Source: Lucifuga dentata
Taxonomy: Eukaryota > Chordata > Actinopteri > Ophidiiformes > Bythitidae
Assembly: GCA_014773175.1 (NCBI GenBank)
Contig: VXCM01000788.1
Location: 62,001-126,000 of the forward strand
Direction of reading: 5' to 3'
DNA length: 64,000 bases
Part shown: piece after piece, positions 12,514 through 62,778 of the stretch
How positions within the stretch are numbered: the first letter of the stretch is position 1
Layout: every line of letters begins with the position of its first letter
Made by a program: the position numbers and the translations under genes
Notes under the pieces: generated by a model
What the model was told of the DNA's origin: nothing
What the model saw: the letters and a program-made list of their open reading frames with translations, nothing else
The model's database searches: none

Positions 12514-15500
12514 CTAAATGAAGAAAGAAGAGGTTTGTTATCGCTGTTCCCGGACAATGAAACCAAACACAACACTAAGCTTAGACTCACTTTGCTTTTT
12601 GTAGGTTGATGCCTGTATTTTGCAATGATTTTACTTTTATGCCAAAACATTACAAGAATTCTCAGCTTCTACCAAGATTTTTTTTTAATTCTCAGCATGC
12701 TGGAAAAAGTTATGAAACAGTATTCTGACAATACCTGGACCTCACTAAACCCATATTAATGAAAGCTACGCTCACAAAATGTTCTCCAGTTTAACTGGAC
12801 TTACAAGACAGAACTGTTTGCACAGGTTATTCAACAGTATGGGATTTGTTGGACATGTAACCCTCCAAATGAGCAAACATTCCTGCTAATTCTCATCTGA
12901 TTAGCATGACTCTCATTCATAAAGCTTGGAAATTAGTGGAGCAAAGTCAAAATAAAGTTGAATGAGACAGAAGTAGTATATGCTTCTAGCTTAAAAATCC
13001 ATAATTATATGTTGCCATTTTTCTTGGTTTTACATGAATTTGTAATCCAATGTGTGGATGCTACAAACCTTAAAATTGCTATTTGGTGAATCCATACCAT
13101 GTGGACAGGGAGAATAACAACCTTATTAAAGTTCTGTAGACTTGAGGTGAGTGTTGATTTTAAACTACAGTATTTAGGTTATAGTACAGTGTGTTATTGT
13201 TTTGTTTTTTTTTTGTTAGACAGCAAGTACTGTAAATGGACAGAATTTGGTACAGCAAACAAAAAAGGACAAAAGGACCTTTACAGCTTATTGAATCCCA
13301 AACAATCATGCATAGCAGAATAAGCAGAATAAGTAGCACCAAACCCTATAATATTGTGTTTGTCAGTACATACCACTCTGTTTTACTGGTGCAGATGAAA
13401 AACTGAGATCCATTGGTGTTGGGTCCAGCGTTGGCCATAGACAGGATACCTGCAACAGTTTAAAACACTTAGACAATGTGCTAATCACATTGCAAGTCAA
13501 TATAGATCAATTTAATGATATACAACATGCATGTACATCCTGCTTTCACCTAAAATCATGACTTATTTCCAATTTAAGTAAATAAGCGGATTATGGATGA
13601 ATGGATTGATGGATAAATCGTTATCATCACAAATCGCATTCATTCTTTAACAAGACAAATAATCAACATAATGCTGCCACCTGGTGGTAAAAAAAACTCT
13701 GGTATGACACATCCTGTAACAAAAACAGGAGAGTATCCATTATGTCAAACTTAATTTTAAAAATTGTTGAGATTTCAAATTACCCACTTGCAAAAATAAA
13801 TAAATACATAATAATAATAATAATAATAAATACATTCTGCAATAGCCGTGAAATGACCCACATGCTGAATTCCCTGATATTTCCTGACTTTCTAACACAA
13901 TTTCTGAAATTCTCTGACTTTCCCCATCCAGAAATTTCTAAAATTTCTGATAGTCCTGAAATTCCCTGGTCAGTGGGATTAAACAAAATGGACTGGGTAG
14001 CACTTCTTATTCTCATCATCTGTGCACAAACACAGTAGGATAATTACCAGGTCCAGTGTGCTTCAGTTTGAAGTTCTCATCAGGAAACTTCCATCCGTAG
14101 ATCGACTTCCCTCCAGTTCCATTGTGGTTTGTGAAATCTCCTCCCTGAAAGCATAAAACAAACCAATGAAATCACACCGCAACCAGCATATTGGACATAA
14201 ATTACTCCAGGGATTATTGATTAGAAGCTACTTATCCAATAGAATACATTAATGGGAGCTTTTCTGCATCAAAAAAAAAAAAAANCAAAAAAAAAAACAA
14301 AAAAAAAAACTTGAGCATGGTGGTCCACATGGGAGTTGTTTGGGGCCATTACTATTTTCTTTATATTTATTAACGATTTATCACTTGTGCCATTGAACAG
14401 CAGCATGGCTTTGTTTGCTGATGATCCGACATTATACTTTAAATCAAAAAGTTCTGCTGAACTAAACAGAAGTCTGGACAATGACCTTAATCGGGTTTCA
14501 ATTGGATAATACAGAATAGATTAGTACTGAATATATCACTGTCAAAGAGTATAATTTTTTCTTCTCATTCTAAAGTAGGAAAATAAAATTGTCTCACAAG
14601 GTCAACTAATTGAACAGGTGAAGCGGACTAAGCTTCTGGGTGTCATACTTACGAAAGAATGACTTGGACCAGTCATACAGACAATATCATGGCTAAAATA
14701 GGAAGAAGGATTTCTGTCATTAGAAAGTGTGCTTGGTTTTTACCTTTTGATACAACTAAAAAGGTTGTGCAGTCATTAGTCCTGTCGCATCTGCAATCTG
14801 GTCTGGTGCTGCAAAAAGGGATCTGAGCAAACTTCAAACTATTCAGAATTGAGCAGCTTGGCATGGTACTTAACTGTTCAAATAGACACGAGGTTGATTA
14901 AATGCACAATAGGTTGTCCTAGTTGAAGGTGGAAAAGATGTTGACTTGGAGTATTTTAACCTTTTTTTTTGGGGGGGGGNTTTTTTTTGGGGGGGGGGGA
15001 ATATGTACTTACAAACAACCCAAAACCCAAATGTATTTATTTCAAAATGGTTTATATTGAAGATGAACACTGTTATAGAACTAGACAAGCTGTAACTGGA
15101 AAGACTGACCTTCAACCAAGAACAAACGCCTTAAAGAAGACTGTAAATTAATTGTTAACAGGCAATTTAAAGCTTATTTAAGGTAAATTTATTTTCTTTT
15201 CCACTGTGCACTGTGTGGTCCTGTGCTTGCTGTGGCCTAGTTGTCTGCTCTTGGTTGGCAGAGGGTGGATCGCTGGGGTTGGAGGTCAGATGTGGCTGTT
15301 GGCATTGTGATATGTTTGTGATATGTTTGGATATTTTATCATGTAGTTTTGGGTAAGTGGATTCTTTTTTTTTTTTTTTTTTTTTTAATAATTTTTACTT
15401 AATTTTATTTTTCTTTTTAACATAAATGTGTGATTTTATGCTTGATTGAATGGATCCCAAGAAGAATGGCTGTTGCCGAGGCATCAGCTAATGGGGATCC

Positions 15501-17222
15501 ATTTTAAATAAACAAATAAATTACTATTCCAGAGATGTAACATACCTGGCACATGAACTGAGGGATCACCCTGTGGAAAATCGAACCCTTGTACCCAAAG
15601 CCATGTTCACCTGTGCACAGTGCTCTGAAGTTTTCTACGAGAAAGATTTGACATTACCAGTGGATACTTTACACTGCTGTAATGTGAATGTGAATTCCAG
15701 AGAATTCAGATTCTCTGGAATTCACACTGCCCTGTGTTGTTCCAGAGAAATTCTGGAACGACACGGGGCGGTAAAGGTATGTAGGTAGGTGTAAAGGTAG
15801 GTGTAAAGGTTACATTTTGTTTAAACTTAGAAGTAAGCAATGTTTAATTCATTTCATAAATCGTACTTCAATGGACATTTGTTTTGACAAACAAAGCACT
15901 TTTTCACTTTTTGATTTGCACCTACACTACAGCGCTGGCCAAAAGTATTGCACCCTTCTGTACTTTTGTGTAAACTTTTTTTTCTGAGTTAAAATACCAC
16001 TCTAACACAACAAAGTGTATTTTTTTTTTAGTGTGTTAGAGTAAATACAACTGGAAAAAGCCAATAGTTGATAATAGTGTTAAGTAGGAAGACACTTTTG
16101 ACATATTAAGATTTGAAGAAGAATACCAACATTATTAGGAGAGATCAAACAGGAAGTTAAAACATCTTCTTTGAGGTAGGGTCAGAGGTCAAATTGTTTT
16201 CACTGACTTGTTGAAATATTGCAGTCATATTACCTCTCTGAAATCCAAATTTAAGTCTAAAAAATAGTTGAATATTCTGAAAAATACTCAACTACTTGTA
16301 AAATACTAATAAATGAATTTCGTTGTGCTTGGAGTGGTACTTTGGTAAAATTTACACAAAAATACAGGGGGTGACACTTTTGGCACTCTGTAGTTACTGT
16401 GTAGTGCCTCCTTGTAACAAAAAAACACAATAAGGTAGACCCCTAATGAAGCGTTGTTGACAATAAGATTTAACACTGAGTGCAATGTGTTGTAAGTTAA
16501 GACTAAAACTGTCTTTTTTTCTCCTATGTATTTTGGAGAATGAGTGAAGGAAGGCCAATGGATGTCTCACCTAGGGCGCCAAAGTGGTCAGAAAAGGCCC
16601 TGTATGCTACAATATATCTGTGACAAGTAAATATCAGTTCATATTATCATAATCTAAGATTAAGTTCATTGAGTCTAATGAAATCACTTTTCTGACTTCT
16701 TTAATATTTGATATAAACACTAAAAAAGAAAAATGTTGTTTACCTGCTGTTTTCGGCACAACTTCTGCGTTGAGCTGCAAAGAAAACAAAAGTGCCTGAG
16801 GCTCAAATGTGAACAAGTTGTCCCTGTAGATTATGACTCTGTTCACCAGTAAACCTCACACAGACTGGACATGGAGCAAAATTTAGGTTTATCAAACTGC
16901 TTTTCTTCTAATTTTTTTTTTTTTTTTAAGACATACGTGTATTTAGCGTAAGTCAGCGGCATGCAGACTTTTTTTTTGTTTGTTTTTTCATGTTTAAAGT
17001 TACTTACCTCAAACACGACTCTACCTAGAGGCTCGTTGTCTGCAGAAATATCAAAATAAACCGTCGGGTTGTTGTTCGCGGCGGCGGTGCTNGAGGCTCG
17101 TTGTCTGCAGAAATATCAAAATAAACCGTCGGGTTGTTGTTCGCGGCGGCGGTGCTGCTGTACATGCGAGCGGCGGTAAACGCTAAAGAACATAATTTTA
17201 TTCTGTTTGATACAAGAAACAT
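12378..17222 (-). CDS. ppif: ppif, mitochondrial peptidyl-prolyl cis-trans isomerase F (cyclophilin D), six exons
   Basis: The six exons (17008-17222, 16744-16774, 15546-15634, 14048-14144, 13374-13449, 12378-12513) join in phase to a 192-residue cyclophilin once the assembly duplication in exon 1 is discounted. The first 30 or so residues are rich in Arg/Lys/Ser/Ala with no acidic residue, as expected for a mitochondrial import signal. The isomerase domain follows, with the active-site Arg/Phe/Met/Gln set in [11 protein letters not shown], the SQFFIC strand, and Trp and His in [12 protein letters not shown]. The last residues TDCGELK keep the cysteine equivalent to human Cys203. In vertebrates the enzyme acts in the matrix and sensitises the permeability transition pore. 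The ppif identity rests on the leader plus the zmiz1/zcchc24 neighbourhood; paralogue a or b is not assignable. Confidence 0.95.
13374..13449 (-). CDS. ppif: ppif exon 5
   Basis: 76 bases with both codon-split ends consistent (2+72+2). Acceptor ACTGTTGCAG/GTATCCTG and donor AGAGTG/GTATGT. It encodes [20 protein letters not shown] and SKTE, then two bases of Trp. [15 protein letters not shown] is the cyclophilin signature region. Confidence 0.95.
14048..14144 (-). CDS. ppif: ppif exon 4
   Basis: 97 bases. Acceptor GCTTTCAG/GGAGGAGAT and donor GGACCTG/GTAATT. It encodes [20 protein letters not shown], then [12 protein letters not shown], the central cyclophilin fold. Confidence 0.95.
14310..15520 (+). 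mobile_element. Non-LTR retrotransposon (LINE) 3' fragment in ppif intron
   Basis: The plus strand, with frameshifts, encodes the distal reverse-transcriptase region. It shows a [13 protein letters not shown] block, the catalytic-loop equivalent FADDPTLYF (the usual Y/F-A-D-D core), LDNDLNRVS, then [20 protein letters not shown] and [10 protein letters not shown]. The 3' end (about 15440-15520) has GGATCCCAAGAAGAATGGCTG and ends in the tandem AAATAAACAAATAAA, a tail style of L2/Rex-type fish LINEs. It is antisense to ppif, lacks its 5' part, and contains N gaps at 14285 (just upstream) and 14980. The exact clade is uncertain. Confidence 0.75.
15546..15634 (-). CDS. ppif: ppif exon 3
   Basis: 89 bases. 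Acceptor TCTCGTAG/AAAACTTC and donor TGCCAG/GTATG. It encodes (E)[19 protein letters not shown], then [10 protein letters not shown], carrying the catalytic Arg of the isomerase active site. Confidence 0.95.
15690..15725. other. Perfect 15-base inverted repeat (hairpin) in ppif intron
   Basis: Arms GTGAATTCCAGAGAA (15690-15704) and TTCTCTGGAATTCAC (15711-15725) are separated by the six bases TTCAGA. A second near-palindrome, GTTCCAGAGAAATTCTGGAAC, follows at about 15738-15758 and repeats the CCAGAGAA core. It lies 56 bases upstream of ppif exon 3 in gene orientation. Function unknown; it may be a transposon footprint. Confidence 0.7.
15930..16390. mobile_element. Tc1/mariner-type MITE in ppif intron
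   Basis: The left end reads CAGCGCTGGCCAAAAGTATT, then CACCCTTCTGTACTTTTGTG. The reverse complement of the right end reads CAGAGTGCCAAAAGTGTCAC, then CCCCTGTATTTTTGTG. This gives inverted repeats of about 50 bases. TA flanks both ends (15928-15929 and 16391-16392). At 461 bases with no transposase frame, it is non-autonomous. Confidence 0.8.
16744..16774 (-). CDS. ppif: ppif exon 2 (31-base microexon)
   Basis: Acceptor TTTGCAG/CTCAACG and donor AGCAG/GTAAAC. It encodes [10 protein letters not shown] plus the first base of the next Glu codon. The segment is conserved in cyclophilins (VPKTAENFR). Confidence 0.93.
17008..17222 (-). CDS. ppif: ppif exon 1, broken by an assembly duplication around N at 17092
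   Basis: The chosen start is the ATG at 17222-17220. It opens [20 protein letters not shown], a basic, acid-free leader followed by Ser/Ala-rich sequence, then [13 protein letters not shown]. Another ATG at residue 20 is possible but would remove most of the targeting signal. The donor is TTTGAG/GTAAGT. Bases 17028-17091 and 17093-17156 are identical 64-base copies flanking one N. Reading straight through loses the frame, whereas with one copy the exon is 150 bases (50 codons) and in phase with exon 2. The lesion is therefore almost certainly an assembly error, not a pseudogene. Confidence 0.9.
17028..17156. repeat. 64-base direct duplication around single N (assembly artefact)
   Basis: Copies 17028-17091 and 17093-17156 are identical and separated by N at 17092. 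They lie within ppif exon 1. Confidence 0.9.
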
Positions 17223-17279
17223 TTCTGACAATTCAGCTTCTGAACTTACAAAAGCAAAGCCCTAAATGAAACAAGTGTG

Positions 17280-17345
17280 AATATCACGCTGACATAATCT
17301 GACGGAACCGGAAGTGTTTCCTTACAACCGGAAGTGGAAGTCCTC
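17280..17345 (-). promoter_or_regulatory. ppif: ppif core promoter with tandem ETS/GABP (NRF-2) motifs
   Basis: Two identical ACCGGAAGTG motifs lie at 17307-17316 and 17327-17336, exactly 20 bases apart and in the same orientation, 85-115 bases upstream of the ppif ATG. Paired ETS sites of this type bind GABP/NRF-2 and are characteristic of promoters of nuclear genes for mitochondrial proteins. No TATA box is apparent. The transcription start was not located. Confidence 0.65.
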
Positions 17346-17363
17346 CAAATGTAAACACATTAA

Positions 17364-17891
17364 TGCTGCGTTCGACAGACCTCGGAACTCGGATATTTCC
17401 GACTTCGTACTTGGAAAAATGCGTTGGAACAGCATTTGAAGTCGGAGCTCCGATTGGCAAACTCGGACCAAAATTATCTACCCCGACTTCACGAGTATGA
17501 CGTCACTCAACATGACAGCGCCCGTGGAAGCGAGCTTTATAAATGGAAATGATCAGCTAACAGGAGAATAAAGTATTTTTTCTTACGTGACATTGAAATA
17601 AAAAGGGCCAAAATATATCGCTAAGTTAACTGCCATTGATGCATAAGTGCAAATAATTTCAGAATATTACTTATCTGCATAAATATTTAATACCCACTGT
17701 GATTAATATCATTGTAAAACAACACAACCAAACAGTCCTGTAATCTAACTTTAGTTTTGTTAGCATTTATTACTAAGTTTATTTAATCTTACAGTATTTA
17801 CTGGCTTTCAGCCATGCTTTTTTGTTTGAGGTCGGAAGTTGGAACTTCCAATCGGGAAAAATCCAACTTCCGAGGGCGCTCGAACGCAGCA
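17364..17891. mobile_element. MITE with long imperfect inverted ends, just upstream of ppif promoter
   Basis: The terminal TGCTGCGTTCGA is matched inversely by TCGAACGCAGCA at 17880-17891. The inverted similarity continues about 35 bases inward (CTCGGAACTCGGATATTTCCGA against CTCGGAAGTTGGATTTTTCCCGA). The flanks are TAA on the left and TAT on the right, so the target duplication is not clear. About 528 bases with no transposase. Confidence 0.7.
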
Positions 17892-17931
17892 TATGATATA
17901 TATATATATCTATATATCATTATATATAATG

Positions 17932-17967
<36 letters not shown>

Positions 17968-18800
17968 TTTGAGGATTAGATGTAATTTTGAGTCTAATAA
18001 ATGTGATAATTATATTTAGGCTCATTTATATTTATGCTCCATGCATGCCATGTAATTAAATGTCTTGGAATGGCCATCTCCTGTTTTCAGTAGTGTAATA
18101 TTAAGTTTATATTTTTCATGCAAAAAAAAAAAATTGAATTTTTAAAAACTTTTTTAAATCTTTAAAACAAATTCAAAAGTGCTTTTAGATTGTCTGAAAA
18201 AAATTTAAAAAATATGGTGGTGAATAAGGTCCTTTTTGCATTTCTGTTTTATTTCTATTATTATATTTCCTTTTGTACTTATTCAGAGCACCTGCTGTTT
18301 TATGTATAACATTCAGTGTGTGATTATTACCTATTTGGTAGTGAGATTTAAAAAATAAAAAAAAGACTCAGGCCTGAACACAGTCGAATGTTGTACTTCT
18401 TTTTCTTAAGACAAACTTCATTTACAATAAATCGGTACTGAATTCATTTCTATTTGTACAGCGGTAATAGAACATACTACTATATACTGTATAACCATAT
18501 AGAGTATTTTAGCACATAGTGCGTGCATTTGTCTTGTTCTTACACCATGTTCTACTTCTCGTTATAAATACTAATATTTTAATATATTTTTGGTACAAAC
18601 ATGTAGTTTATATCATGTGCTCAAATTTATTTATCCAATTTATAATTTAAAAATGTATCCATATTATGGTAAGTTGACTTTGCTTTTTTGTTTTTCAATT
18701 CTTTAATGATGGTGCAAAACCGTGAATAAAATTTGACAAAGTCATTATTTACATGCTATTTGATAAATCTAGTGCACAGAAGACAAGACCACAACAGCAT
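17892..18800. other. ppif-zmiz1 intergenic region
   Basis: Very AT-rich. It contains a TA-rich palindromic stretch at 17893-17930 and an (ATTT)n microsatellite at about 17932-17970, followed by unremarkable sequence. zmiz1 transcripts running from the right might extend into this region if a more distal poly(A) site is used. Confidence 0.5.
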
Positions 18801-20370
18801 ACAGGTATCATCTGAATACATATTTATTAGATAAATATTAGGTTGTCACATCATCTAACTACATACAGTTCTGCAAGACTAAAAATCACAATTAGTTCCT
18901 TTATTTTCTGACCAGTTTAGAATATGAAATGTTTGTACATACAATGTACAAACATAGAGACAATGGCCACGTTGCATGAATAACCTTAGATTGTACCATT
19001 TTTCCAACTGCTCATAATATCAAAACTTGTACAAACTATGGATTTGGTTACAATCTTCTGGACCCATCCTTCCAACCCTAGATGCCTTTCCTTCCTCCGA
19101 GCATTTCCAAGGATTCTTTTTGCAACCGTTTTTTCTTTTTTCTTAGCACCTCAGAGTATGTAGTTGACAGACTAGAACACTTAGGCTAAATATTACATGT
19201 AAAACATCGCTGTCCGAGTTCCCCTAAACAAAGAGGTGAAAGTATTTTACAGAGGGGAAACAAAATGCTGAAAAATACCCACAGACACTAACTAACGAAT
19301 TTCATTTTCCATATTCAGCCACTTCCGGTAGAGGGGTTGCAAGCTTTTTATTATTCTAAAGAAACAATGCACATTCCCAGGGAAAATGAATACATTTCTG
19401 TTCACGTCTCTATATTCATTTACATATATACAGGCATTCTTGAGACGTTTGATGTAGCCTTGCCCTAAAAATCCTTTCCAGGCCAGGATAGGTGAACGTA
19501 CCCTTCCTCTCTGTATTTTTTTTTTTTTTTTTTTTNTTTTTTTTTTTTTTTTTTCCTTTTTAAAACAACTTCCCCCACAGAAACGGCCTTTTACTGTGAC
19601 TGTGCAACTACAGAATTTGGGGTGCTGCCTAATACACAAAAATTGGCTCATATGTGACTAAAACCACAATATGAAACGACAGCAATTTCAATGGGATTCA
19701 TCAAAAATTTCAGACAGTGTGAAACAAAAACAATAATTTGGTAGTGTATCATAAAAGTTAACTTTTGATTTCACTGGTACAAAGATGATATCTTTGAAAA
19801 AAACAATATGCCACTGTGTTGTACTGGAACAATTATATTTTTCAAACATAATAAGTTTTAAAATAATGTTACATTTAAAAAAAAAAGTGGTAAAATTAGC
19901 ACATTGCTACAGTGGAAATAAATTGTATTTCTAGCCTTACAGTTTAATTTAAAAAAAAAGAAAAAGAAAAAGAAAAACCAGTACAAAATAATTTACCAAA
20001 AAAGGGATAAAAATGTATATGGTCTCATGCTTTTTTAAAAAAGCCAGATTTTCTATAACAAAAATATAAACAATATCATGAATTTCTTTAAAATATGGTT
20101 GTGATATATCTTTAAAATACCACTGTGTATCGACAATTAGCAACAATTATGATATTCACATAGCTCACTAATTACACTGAAAGCCAACTGATACCATTTT
20201 AAAACCATTATTGTTCACTATATTACTGAAATAAAATGTTAATGTAAATTCATTGATCATCTTCAATCGAATACATCTGAGCATAAAAGAATATATTGCT
20301 TCAAACTAAGCTGAAATCTTAAAATATGTTACATGACCATCATGAGCAGATGCAGGGAAGGAATTGTGAG

Positions 20371-20423
<53 letters not shown>

Positions 20424-22269
20424 TCTATAAATTATCTGAGTGCATTGTGGGTAAAGTGACAGGAAATCATGATCAATGCAGGAAATAGCTTATGAGACAT
20501 CTGGACAGGCTTCTCCAGTGGTGAGGAGACATGACGGCTGGTTACAAACAAATCAAATCAGTGGTCAGATGGGAGTTTGTGAGCGTAGATGGTTAGATTT
20601 AGGTTGGATGACTAATTATGAAAAGACAGACATTATCAAGATGATACAAAAATATTCACAATGATATTTACAGTACAATAGCATTTCTTAGAAAATAATA
20701 CATTTGCATACTGAACAGCACTCAACAAATGTGGCAAAAGATCTGCACCAGCACTGCTTCAAAAACCATTTCTTCCACAGCAGTGATGGATAAACTGTAA
20801 ATGTTCTCCTCTATGTCGTTGAAAGCAATATTACCTCCTAAACACGCACACATACACACACACACACACTCACACACAGGACCAGGCAAACACAAACATC
20901 CCCATTCTCATCCCTCTCATTTTGGTGATGTTGAGCAGTTTTCCAAAGATTTATGGATGTTTTAATTATGCAGCAACAAAACAAGAAAAAAAAAATCAAC
21001 ACAAGCGTAATATAACCAGCAGCTACTGTACATGATAAATGTATCGCTGACAGCATTATCCCTTCAATGTTAGTGTTAAATAAATCAAAAACAAACATAC
21101 AAACAAAATGGGGAACTGAGAAAATCACACTATCTTTTACCATTTGGAATATCACTAGACGAGGGCTTGGCACACATGCACTTTGTAGACTACTTAAATA
21201 GTACATCATTTAACAGTGAGAGAGATGCAATGCTGCAAAAATGCAGACACGAGCAACACTGGGCTCATGCAGAGCAGACAGCATGGAAGGAGTTTTAGCA
21301 GGAAGCAATAAATGCAGCAGGATAGTCACAGGAACCCCAGTCTCTCATTTTGTACCTTTCCCTTCCATTAAAACAACTCCTCTATACAAGAAGATGATAA
21401 CTACACAATATGTAGAAGTACAAGTGTGTTATTTTGGGTATGCAATATTTTTGGAAACCCTCCTTTAAGAGATGGAAGGTCAAAAATTTCTTCCATTCCA
21501 GCTGTCAACCCTCAGAAGATTGAAAAATATGTATCACAATAGTAGACAAAGGTGGAAGCCAATCATTTCCAAAATCTTTTTAAAATCTTTTCAGAACAGC
21601 AAAAAATTATTAAAAAAAAAAACAACATCTTTTAAAGGACAGACACGTTGATCTAAGTGATCATGTAAGCTTTTTCCTTTGAAAAGATGTAATTATTTCT
21701 TTTTTTTTTTTTGCATTGACATAATCTCTTGTGCTTTTAAATGATGTGTGGTGAACAAAACAGTGCAACTAATCAGACCAGTCAGGGAATGGAGCTGTGA
21801 CAGCAGGAAGCTGAGGCCTCTCAGATTGGAATAACAACATGGACATAACGCACACTGGCCAGATAGCGCCGTTTTTTTTTTNTTTTTTTTTTTTTGTTTT
21901 TTTTTCAGTTATTTTTTCGTTCAGACAGTGAATTCCTTTTCTTCTCAAAAGGAAACAAAACATGAATAAAAAATGCTACAACACTTTGCTAATGTGCACA
22001 CATACACCTGTGTGGCATTAAAAAAATCAACTGAGTATAGCTGCACAGTTCAAAGGTATCACCACAGGGCAAGAGCACAGGGCGACCCCCGCATACCGCC
22101 GTGTCTGAGTTTTAACCTCTTTCAGTCAATCTGCGCTGGCGAAAGAAAACTGTACAAGAGGAAGAAGAGAAAGGGAGTGCATCTTTGTGTTTATCAAGTA
22201 CTGAGCAACTGCCCTGCATCTCAGAAAAACTGCAGGGAGTCAGAAAAGTTTAGGCGCATCTGAATTGCC
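18801..22269 (-). other. zmiz1: Probable zmiz1 3'UTR
   Basis: About 3.4 kb of AT-rich sequence directly downstream of the zmiz1 stop (22270-22272), with no splice-flanked coding. On the minus strand an AATAAA lies at 18828-18823, so the mRNA probably ends near 18800-18815. ZMIZ1 mRNAs are known to have long 3'UTRs. The region contains an (AG)n run at 20375-20420, a (CA)n-rich run at 20847-20877, and N gaps in homopolymers at 19536 and 21882. The end is inferred. Confidence 0.55.
20375..20420. repeat. (AG)n microsatellite in zmiz1 3'UTR
   Basis: An uninterrupted AG/GA dinucleotide run of about 45 bases. Confidence 0.95.
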
Positions 22270-61207
<38,938 letters not shown>

Positions 61208-61740
61208 TTAGTTCTGGCATAGTATGAAAGGGAAGAGAGATGAAATGGTCACACTAAATGAAAATAATCAGTAGTTGTGGTCCTACAAGTGAAGAAGTTG
61301 GAGGATTTGAGTGGGAAAAGAGCACATGATGAGCTACGCTGTTTCATTCGCTGCAACTGTGAATCTGGATCAGGGTCAGGATCAGAAAAATGTGGAGGAT
61401 GGTAAGAGAATAATACAGAGAGAAAATTACATTAAAACCTAAGGGACACGCTTGTCAACAAAAAGAGAGGCACAACAACAAACAATGTGAATAATTAAAA
61501 GAACTAAAATAAAAAAGCAGCTTTACAGCCACATTTCAAGGCATTTTTTTGGCAGGATGACACAAGAGAATTTGCTTATCACATCTGCAGGTTAGAAGTA
61601 CTAACAGACGGGCTGAAAGGCTACGTCCCCATTATGCCCAGACGCAGTCATGCTTCCACTCCACTCTCCCCGGGTTTCTTATGCACCGTCTGGCCACCGA
61701 GTGTAATAAATCTCCCTGTACGGCTGCATGAATAGCTGAG

Positions 61741-61869
61741 GAAGCCCTTATTTCACCAGCCGGCCTTGAGCTGTGCTGTGACTTTATCTGACAACAGCCT
61801 CCTTNGAAGCCCTTATTTCACCAGCCGGCCTTGAGCTGTGCTGTGACTTTATCTGACAACAGCCTCCTT
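61741..61869. repeat. 64-base direct duplication around N (assembly artefact)
   Basis: 61741-61804 and 61806-61869 are identical, separated by N at 61805. Confidence 0.9.
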
Positions 61870-62778
61870 GACCTACAGGCTCCCATTTACAGTGTTCATT
61901 CCCCTACTGGATCCAGCAGGCTACTCACTAATCCCGCTGTCTGTCTTAGCGAACATCAGCAAGGCTCTGACAAAGAAGCAGAAAGATGGACGACTCTGTG
62001 TTGCCAGATCGGACAGTCTTGGTCATATGTAAGCTTTCAGTCCTCAATGTGAATCACTTTATGCACGGGAAAAGATAACACACAACCTCCACTCTGCACT
62101 GATCTGTTGCCTATGGAGAGATTATTCACACACGCCTTTCTAGTGCACTTGTACAAACCAGAAACAAATGGACTCCCACTCAATGCATCAAAGGTAAATA
62201 GAGGTTTGTCAGCTTTAAGTGAATGGCTGCCTCTTAGCACGTCTGTTTGGCTTTGATTTCACTGAGAAGGAGAAGAGGAAGTGACAGCAGCATGGTGTTT
62301 TTTCTTCTCTGCTCTTTAGGGGGCAGCAGAGGTCAGGATTTGATAAGGCAGCTTTCATATCAATTTACAAAGCCAGCATTTGACAAGAGCCAGATGAAAC
62401 CAGTCCTGTTTATTTTATGTGCCATCCAGCACTGTCCCTCCCCACCACCACCACACACACACACGCGCCAATGCATCTTTGTTGGGGTAGAGGAGGGCTA
62501 GAGCTGGGGAGGGGGGTGGGTTGGTGGTTGTGTTGCTGAGCATGTAGATTCTACTGGTGGATAAAATGGAGAAATGCACATCCACAGATGCTAAATTTAG
62601 ATGAGTCTGGAAGCTACAATGCACACAATCAGTGCACCAAGGATGGAGGGCGATGGGGGAGGGAGGGAGAGAATATGTAAAGGAAGGGAAAAATAACAAC
62701 ACCACTTCGGCTTGAAGTGATTACTGTTCTTTGCTCTCAGAACAATTGGTCTCACCAGTGTGGCTGTCACACGGCGGG

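Noticed and set aside
13742..14038. 98-codon frame in ppif intron near an (ATA)n run
   Set aside because: The stretch reiterates TTCTGAAATT- and TTCCCTGA-like words, which look like a low-complexity repeat. It has no family match and no splicing evidence.
17028..17156. Genuine tandem duplication inside ppif exon 1
   Set aside because: The copies flank a single N with the same length seen at eight other non-coding sites, and only one copy gives an intact protein.
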